Part shown: piece by piece, positions 57,459-64,000 of the stretch
Layout: every line of letters begins with the position of its first letter
How positions within the stretch are numbered: position 1 is the stretch's first letter
Origin: Impatiens glandulifera
Taxonomy: Eukaryota; Streptophyta; Magnoliopsida; Ericales; Balsaminaceae
Direction of reading: 5' to 3'
NCBI RefSeq assembly: GCF_907164915.1
Contig: NC_061868.1
Coordinates: 19,091,819 to 19,155,818, forward strand
Length of the DNA: 64,000 nucleotides
Program-made: the position numbers and the translations under genes
The notes under the pieces: model-generated
Seen by the model: only the letters and a program-made list of their open reading frames with translations
Database searches by the model: none
What the model was told of the DNA's origin: nothing

Positions 57459-58554
57459 GGTTGAAGCAGCACACACACAGGATGAATAGAACCGGATTTG
57501 AATAAGATAAGTTTGGAGTTTGTTGGGTCGGTTTTGGGATTCAGTAGGTCAGTTTAAGTGATGTTGAGTCGGTTAGAATGTAAGACCGACAGGAAGTAAA
57601 TAACAAGAAAGGTTTTTATGGATGTTCGGAGATAAAACTCCTACATCACCCCTTCCTCTCGAAACCGCGAGAAGGATATTCATTAAAGAATACACAAACA
57701 CAATCCGATCGAGACTTATTTGCTGCTCGATAACACCCTTACAATTTTAACCGAAATTGTAATCATACTTCAAATAAGCACTCCTCTTCAGCTTGTAACT
57801 TAGAGAGATAAAACACAATTTGTAACTTCGGTTGTTGAAACTTTCAGAACTTGTAGCCGCTTGTAACTTTTTTCTAGAGCTTGTGGTTGGTAGAACTGGT
57901 AACCTTTTTGTAACTGCATTTACTCCTCTTCAGCTCCTTCTTTTTATAGGTGAAATGTTCCAACAGTCACATTTCATTTCCTTGAATCTGATTGGTTGTG
58001 TAGAGGTTCAGTGATTCAGACCTAACGGTCTAGGCTTCAGACTTGGCGGTCTAGGCTTCAGACCTGGCAGTCTAGGCTTCCAGTGTATAGGTCAAACCGG
58101 CTAGGTTTGTCTTTTACTTAGTATGGCAACTGTCGGTTGGACAGTTGCCTGCACTTGGAGGATTGCGCCTCTAATTTATCCCGGAGTTGAAAGATCTTGT
58201 CGTACGATCTTCTGCAGCCTGCAAATTGTTCTCAGACTTGTATGAATATGGCAATACTAAAGTCTGTCCCTTCGGTATCATCCTCAACAGATACTCGAAG
58301 TATCTATTTGTACTGGTCGATTGTTTATGTTAACCGGATGACTTCCGGTTTTTCCATAACTTTAGATTGACCGAATGTTCAACGATTTTGGCCTTTTAAT
58401 TTGGCCGGTCTTATCTTCTTGTTCGGTCAGGTTTTTTGTTCGGTTGGGTTTCTTGACCGGTTGAGTAACTTGACCGGTTGAGTAACTTGACTGTTCCTGC
58501 ACAAGAAATTTGTTTTTGTTAAGTTTTATTTAACCGATCTAATTTTATCTAACA
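57296..58554 (-). repeat. Element C 5' LTR
   Basis: 1259 bp, TGTTAG...CTAACA, partner of 43126-44339 with several percent divergence. The conserved block lies at 57613-57650. The TGATC target copy follows at 58555. Confidence 0.93.
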
Positions 58555-58559
58555 TGATC

Positions 58560-59095
58560 AAACACTCCTACGTCACCCTTCTTCCAACCACCGAAAGGAT
58601 TTCACTATACTTATTTGAATCAAATACAGTTCACTAATTTAGCTAACTCTTTGTTGAACAAAAAAAACTTTGTTCAACTTACAGCACTGAAGTTTTCTCA
58701 TAGAAAAGACAGTATGTAATTACAATGTATTCACAGCTAGATGATATGTGAGATGTTTGATTTCGGGAACTTTCTTGAATTCTATGAATTAAGCAACTCT
58801 CTCTCTTATATATTCTGCCAGCAATTTGTCCGTTGTCTGAGGCAACAATTTATTCTTGAAAACCTTCAACGGTCAAATCATTCTTTTGGACACATATCAT
58901 CTTTCCATTGGATGTACTATCCATGAGGTACTGGGTAGTACAGCAGGAAAAGATTCTTGAGATCGTGGTAGTACAATGTAGTATAGTCAATTTGAATTAT
59001 GGGAAACGTGGCAGTTATTCATTTGATGAGCTCTGCTGTCAGTTGTCTGTAGAACTCTACTGCCAGTTGTCTGGAAGAGCATTAGTAGAACTATA
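58560..59095 (-). repeat. Array T LTR-R, segment 2 (R/U3)
   Basis: It resumes the conserved LTR block cut by element C (AAACACTCCTACGTCACCC) and continues in the order of LTR-M and LTR-L, with a TATA-like TTATATATTC region near 58805, up to an inverted fragment at 59096. Confidence 0.8.
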
Positions 59096-59397
59096 TTTGA
59101 TTCGAAAAAGTATAGTGAAATCCTTCCGGTGGTTGGAAAAAGGGGTGACGTATGAGAGTTTACTCTGAACATCATAAACAACTTTCTGTGTTATTTACTT
59201 TCTACCATTCATCTTTAATTGGTTCAAAGCTTCAAATCCGACGAACATTTCCGCACTTAAATTTGTTTTAAGTGTTCGAAGGATTTGCGAAGAATAGAAA
59301 GAGATATTAACCCTAACAGGATTTCTATCAAACCGTTTATCTGAAGTCGTCATCAATAGCCTAACCCCCGTCTCTATTGGTGTCGTCGATCATATCA
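59096..59397 (+). repeat. Inverted LTR-end fragment inside LTR-R
   Basis: About 300 bp in the opposite orientation. It begins in the leader region (AAGTATAGTGAAATCC, matching GGATTTCACTATACTT at 58597-58612 in reverse), crosses the conserved block at 59141-59180 and ends at 59397 with CGATCATATCA, the exact tip of a T-family LTR. Confidence 0.8.
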
Positions 59398-60180
59398 CCG
59401 CGTATAAAGGAGTTAGACCTTGTCTAACTACGTATCTCTTCAGACCACATCTGAAGGAGTTAGACCTCATCTAACTACGTGTCCCTTCAGACTGCGTTTG
59501 AAGGAATTAGACCTCGTCTAACTACATATCCCTTCAGACCGCGTCTAAAGGAGTTAGACATCATCTAACTTCGTACCCTTCAGACCACGTTTGAAGGAGT
59601 TAGACCTCATTTAACTATGTATCCCTTCAGACCGCGTCTAAAGGAGTTATAGCTCGTCTAACTACGTATCCCTTCAAACCGCTTCCAAAGAAGTTAAAGC
59701 TCGTTTAATTACGTATCCCTTCAGACCGCGTCTGAAGGAGTTAGACGTCGCTAATTACGTATTCCTTTAGACCACATCAGAAGGATTTAGAGTCATCTAA
59801 CTACGTTTGCCTTTAAATCGTGTATGAAGGAGTTAGAACTCGTTTAACTATGTATCTCTTCAGACCACATCTAAAGGAGTTAGACCTTATCTAACTATGT
59901 GTCCCTTCAGACCGCGTCTGAAGGTATTAGACCTCGTCTAACTACGTATCCCTTCAGACCACGTCTGAAGGAGTTAAACCTCGTCTAACTATGTTTCCCT
60001 TCAGACCACGTCTGAAGGAGTTAGATCTCGTCGAAGTACGTTTCCCTTAAGACTCCTTCTGAAGGAGTTAGACCTTGTCTAACTACGTTTACTTTTAGAC
60101 TCCGTCTGAAGGAATTAGACCTCTTCTAACTACATTTCCCGAGTTAGACCTTGTCTAACAACGTTTGACGTCTAAGACAA
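59398..60180 (-). repeat. U3 tandem repeats of LTR-R, 47-bp palindromic units
   Basis: About 16 units of the same type and orientation as at 19120-19917 (CTTCAGACCGCGTCTGAAG and TTAGACCTCGTCTAA). Confidence 0.9.
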
Positions 60181-60344
60181 CCTGCTTTAGACCAAGTCTA
60201 TGGTATAATTGTCTTTAGATTTGTTCCTACACAAAACAAATAGACCACTCAACACAACTAAGTTTAACATAGATCATCAAAATAATGTCAGTATTAAATA
60301 ATTTATTCCCTAGTTTATTTTAGTCAAAATAATTTGACCCAATA
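60181..60344 (-). repeat. Array T LTR-R, distal end
   Basis: AT-rich end matching the last part of LTR-M (TAGTCAAAATAATTTGACCCAA). It is followed by the GACTC target copy at 60345-60349. Confidence 0.78.
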
Positions 60345-60349
60345 GACTC

Positions 60350-60866
60350 TCTAGACACTCTTGCACTCTCAAACACTCTAACTCTAAAGCTCAAGGGTGA
60401 ATTGCTCATTTTGTGATCATTCGTTAATCAATCTATTATCTTTTCTGTGTGAAATCTGAGTATTTTAAGTTGAACAGAAGTTGTACTGTTCAATAGAGAG
60501 TTAACTAGGAGTTTAGAAACAAACGGTTGTTAAGTCCTGTGTATCTAACTAGACTTGTGTAATGTTCTATAATAATCAGAATCTTCTAGTGAAAAATTTT
60601 TAGAAATAGAAGAAGTAGTGACGTAGTAGTTTTATCTATGAACATCCATAAAACTTCGTGTGTTATTTCGATTCCGCTCCTAGCATTCGTTTTCCTTACG
60701 CTTCAAATCTAACAAGAAGTTCCGTACTTGAATCCGTTCAAGAGCTTGCGAAGATTTATGAAGAATATAAACAGATTTTAATCCTACGGGATTAACATTG
60801 AATTGAAAGTTGAAAGTTGTTAACTATTTTCATAACCTCTCTCTATAGTTAACATCGATCCTAACA
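60350..60866 (+). repeat. Element O 3' LTR, segment 3 (R/U5)
   Basis: It continues the CT-rich start region of segment 2 (TCTAGACACTC...). It carries the conserved LTR block in + orientation at 60615-60653 and closes with CTAACA at 60866. The outer element therefore ends here. Confidence 0.82.
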
Positions 60867-62353
60867 AAATGACATAAAAAACGTGATGGAACTGATCATT
60901 TGTATCTACATGGAGAAAAGTCAGTTGTTCTCAAATCAACGATTCTTACTCGAATAATCTAATATTCTGATTGGTCTATGTCTATTAGTGAAGATGAAGA
61001 CATGTTTCATCTACTATTCTTACAAGATTTTTGAGCATCTTAAAAAAGCAACGCTTGAGGATGGTTGATGTAACCATAAAGACTTGGATAATTAACATAA
61101 TCAACAAAAATTATAAGCAAGAAGAAAGATAAATTAATCCATGATGGATCATCAAGATAAATTAACATCAGAAAGTTGAAAAACATTCAACCATGTTCAT
61201 TAGAAATTTAAGTAAAGCAAACTTCAAGAAGACAATGAATTCAGATAACTTTTCAAAATTGGGGATTAAAGTCAGAGCAAGAAGAATTCAGAACAGACGA
61301 TTAAAGTCAGAGCAAACAATCTTGAACGACGACCTTGTTCAAACCCTAGCAGATGTTTCCTGATTTCTCAACTTATAACCCAACAAATACATTAACTAAA
61401 TCAATATTGACAATTTATTTTTAATCAAATATAAAACTAACTAATTATTATTAATAGTTATTCTTATTATCCATTCATCAGTTTCTTAATTAATTATATG
61501 ACATTTAACTTTTTATAGAAACTTTTGTAGACATAGAAGACACATAATTTTTTGACAAATTTCTAGAATTATCTATTTAAACAAAATAGATAAATAATAG
61601 GTCTTTATGCATATATGTATACAAATAACTAGTTAATCATACTTATAATGAATCAACACAAATAATTATATTATGAGCTAATATGAATGTTATATATATG
61701 TCACCCCGGAGAACACATTTGTATCGGGTCCCCATGAAAAGCTTTAGGTTTGAGAAATTTTACCTCGGTTTGCGTGTCAGGGTTTTCTTTTAAAAGAAAA
61801 TATTAATTTTTAATTATTTCATTGATTTCTGACAGCGTTTTTTAAATTAATTAAAAATAATTAACTCCGGGTTTCAAATTTAAAATAATCTAAGAATTTA
61901 TGGTAATCAAATTACAAATTTGATTTTTAGAAATCATTTAGTTTAAATTAATTAAACATAATTAAATTAAAAGATTAATTATTTTGATATAGAGTCGCTA
62001 ATTTATTTTTGAAAATTAACAAAAGTTGACATACGTATACAAACGTATTGACTAGAGTTTTATTTTAGTTCGTAGTTTTGTGATACTCGGGAAAGGGTTT
62101 TCGCGCGTCATCCTCCGTACTTGTTTTAAAAATGATCTCTACTTATAAAGTTGGATTATTAAAATCGATTATATAATGTTTGAGTTTTAACCGATTATTC
62201 TTTCGGTCCTAGTCATACTTCTAGGTTTTAGCGTTATTTAAAATATTGAAACAACAATATTTAAAATGTTAATACACGTTAATGATGAAAACTTGAGATG
62301 TCTTAGCATTGATTGTCAAGAGTCTTTTATGTTGAAAGCCGCATTTCCATGCA
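60867..62353. other. AT-rich flank, no gene seen
   Basis: No open frame or known motif is supportable. The part from about 61700 contains AGAGTCGCTAATTT and ATGATCTCTACTT, a diverged relative of the pattern at 62850-63010, suggesting an older copy of the same repeat next to it. The pattern recalls LTRs of Tat/Ogre-type Ty3 elements, a weak guess. Confidence 0.5.
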
Positions 62354-64000
62354 CATCCCTCTAGATCTCATGAAACTGATTTTTAAGATTTTTTTTTCTG
62401 GAGGCCGTATTTTCTTGCACAACTTCCGAGATATCTTGAAATTAACTATCAATAATCTTCAACCCGTAAAAATGTCGCATTGAGATGCACATTCCTACAA
62501 ATCTCTTAAATCCAATTGTTAAGAAGATTTTTCCCAGCAAGTGGGATTTAAGTGTTAATTCTTAATTCATTTAAGGATTTCTAGAGTTAGAGTATTAAGA
62601 TTTCCTAAAGTCATGTTGTCAAGAATTTTCTAGCTAGAATGGTGGGATAGGGTAATAACTCATGATTTAAGTAGAAATTTCTGGAATTTCATAATTGTAC
62701 GCGTTTAAAAACGTTTGCCCCCCAAAAAAAATGATTTTCTTGACTTTTAAGAAATAAATATAACATATAAAAATCTCTTTAAAAAAATTTTGAAATTAAA
62801 TCAAATTGGGGAATTGTTTAAAAACCAATTTGTGACTAAAGAGTCGCCAACTAAATTTTTATAAAACTAGGAAAAATAAATTATTTGGCATGTAAAACAA
62901 TAACGCCTTTGAAAAAGAAATTCTTTAAAGGTTCGGTGCTTAGTTACACGTGAAAAAGGGCTTTTGGCGCTATGTCTCACATGCCTGTTAAAAAACAGTC
63001 TCTACTTTAACAATTTTAGCCTTTAAAAAAAATATTATTATACTTTACATTTTAGATCCTACCATACTAAATCTTAATGCTAAGGATATATCTTATTAAT
63101 CATTTCAATACAAAATGAAGCATAAAGATTATATAAATATAGTAGAGTTTATAAAATAAGACTTAAATCATAAGCCTAAACATTTTTCTAATCATGCCAA
63201 ACACTAATATATTAATAGACATGTATCCAATATTAATTTATAATCAAGTAAGTAATTTATATTGTATATATAAAATTAGTTTTAGGATTTTTAGAGCCCT
63301 AAAACAAAACAAAAGTAATAAAATATGAAGAATTAGATAATGACCAAACTGATTCCTAATTTCAGAATAAATTTTAACTTTCCTAAATATTACTTGCTTA
63401 ATTAATTTTTTTTTATTATTTAGTTACTTTACCGGCGATGGCGATTTCAGGCTAGACAACCTCCGGCGAACCCTACGCCTTCAATAGTCCTTCGTTCGAC
63501 AAGATCCTTGCGACGACCTACTCCGTTTCGCTTGGAGCTCCGCCATCCCAATCGGATTAACCCTAAATGCTAATTGATCGATTTTCAGCTTCTCCTCCAA
63601 GCCGCGATATCACCTAAAATCGCCCAGGGTTTGACCGGCCTCCAGATGGCAACACAATTCGAAACACGACTCATCTGGTCTTCACGAAATCCATCTGAAT
63701 GACTGCCTGTGCACCGGAGTCGCGCCTAAGACCTTGCTGACATAAAACCTACAACAAACTTTCAGAAGGAAACAGACTTTGCAGGTTTCTCCATTGACAA
63801 AGACAACTATCGCGATTGCAGAAAAAACAGATTCAAGAATAAAGAAAACTTAATCTATATCAAGCTTTCTAGACTATCCTAACCTAACATTTAAGCATTT
63901 AAGTGATTAAAACCAAATACAGTAGTAAAAACACATAATCGTAATCTAAATCAAAGAAAGAACCTTCAATTGCATTTTAACCATAAAATGGCATCGGTGT
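62354..64000 (+). repeat. Flanking repeat, source copy of the element C filler
   Basis: Near-identical to 54701-56346 and continuing past the window edge. It contains AAAGAGTCGCCAACTAA and ACAGTCTCTACTTT, features I associate with LTR-like sequence of Ty3 Tat/Ogre elements. The GC-richer part (63430-63740) has no convincing reading frame. Confidence 0.85.

Larger units (their letters stand above)
43126..58554 (-). mobile_element. Element C: Sirevirus-type copia retrotransposon with an internal duplication
   Basis: Bounded by LTRs 43126-44339 and 57296-58554 and by the target duplication TGATC (43121-43125 and 58555-58559). The gene order equals that of A. It is 15.4 kb long because a 923-bp segment (start of gag, primer site, first 163 bp of the LTR) is duplicated with 1835 bp of foreign filler between the copies. 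All genes carry stops or frameshifts. Confidence 0.94.
18314..60344 (-). mobile_element. Array T: tandem retroelement array with three LTRs and two internal regions
   Basis: Flanked by GACTC at 18309-18313 and 60345-60349, the array reads from left to right on the + strand: LTR-L (18314-19917), T1 internal region with gag only (19906-21007 plus 34391-34692), LTR-M (34693-36841), T2 internal region (36842-42910), LTR-R (42911-43125 plus 58560-60344). Elements B and C are nested inside. All parts read on the minus strand. Three LTRs around two internal regions is the product expected of unequal recombination between LTRs. The terminal bases have drifted (TATTAGG and CCCAATA in place of TG and CA), which makes the outer ends less certain. 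Confidence 0.75.

Noticed and set aside
58741..59168. Small + strand frames in 58741-59168
   Set aside because: They lie in LTR-R sequence that matches other LTRs without keeping the frame.

Overview
The window is nuclear DNA of a flowering plant, probably a eudicot. It is entirely repeat DNA: I find no host gene, rRNA, tRNA gene or CRISPR array. Almost everything belongs to Ty1/copia LTR retrotransposons of the Sirevirus type. The evidence is a UBN2-type gag with one CCHC knuckle, a pol in the order protease-integrase-reverse transcriptase-RNase H, extra genes between pol and the 3' LTR, primer sites matching initiator tRNA-Met, and repeated polypurine tracts. The exact species cannot be told from the sequence.

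Layout. The frame is an old + strand element (called O). Positions 1-2887 hold the decayed end of its last accessory gene, followed by a polypurine tract and its 3' LTR, which starts at 3079 and ends at 60866. That single LTR of about 1.8 kb is split in three (3079-4304, 18258-18313, 60350-60866) by two insertions. Element A (4305-18257, minus strand, target duplication AATAG) sits directly behind the TATA box of O. A tandem array T (18314-60344, minus strand, target duplication GACTC) sits about 60 bp further on. Array T has three LTRs and two internal regions: T1 keeps only gag, while T2 has gag, pol and one accessory gene. Two more minus-strand elements are nested in T: B (21008-34390, duplication TAGTT) inside the T1 gag, and C (43126-58554, duplication TGATC) inside the right-hand T LTR. 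From 60867 onward the sequence is AT-rich flank. Its last 1.65 kb is duplicated inside element C.

A, B and C share one plan on the minus strand: 5' LTR, primer site, gag, +1-shifted protease and pol, then three accessory genes (acc1, acc2, acc3), two polypurine tracts about 180 bp apart, and the 3' LTR. The three accessory proteins are diverged paralogues: each has a 200-residue domain with landmarks at nearly the same positions. Each gene has its own TATA box and CT-rich leader 60-120 bp upstream of its ATG, in all nine copies. acc3 adds a long acidic and coiled-coil extension with a basic or Gly/Arg-rich tail. I see no clear signal peptide or membrane segment, so the usual label envelope-like is not supported here. 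This self-promoted, triplicated accessory module is the most interesting system in the window.

A is the youngest insertion: by eye its LTRs differ at about 1% of positions, and its gag and three accessory genes are almost intact. B and C are several percent diverged and carry stops and frameshifts. T and O are older and heavily decayed. Element C also contains a 923-bp tandem duplication whose two copies are separated by 1835 bp of filler copied from the flank now found at 62354 onward.
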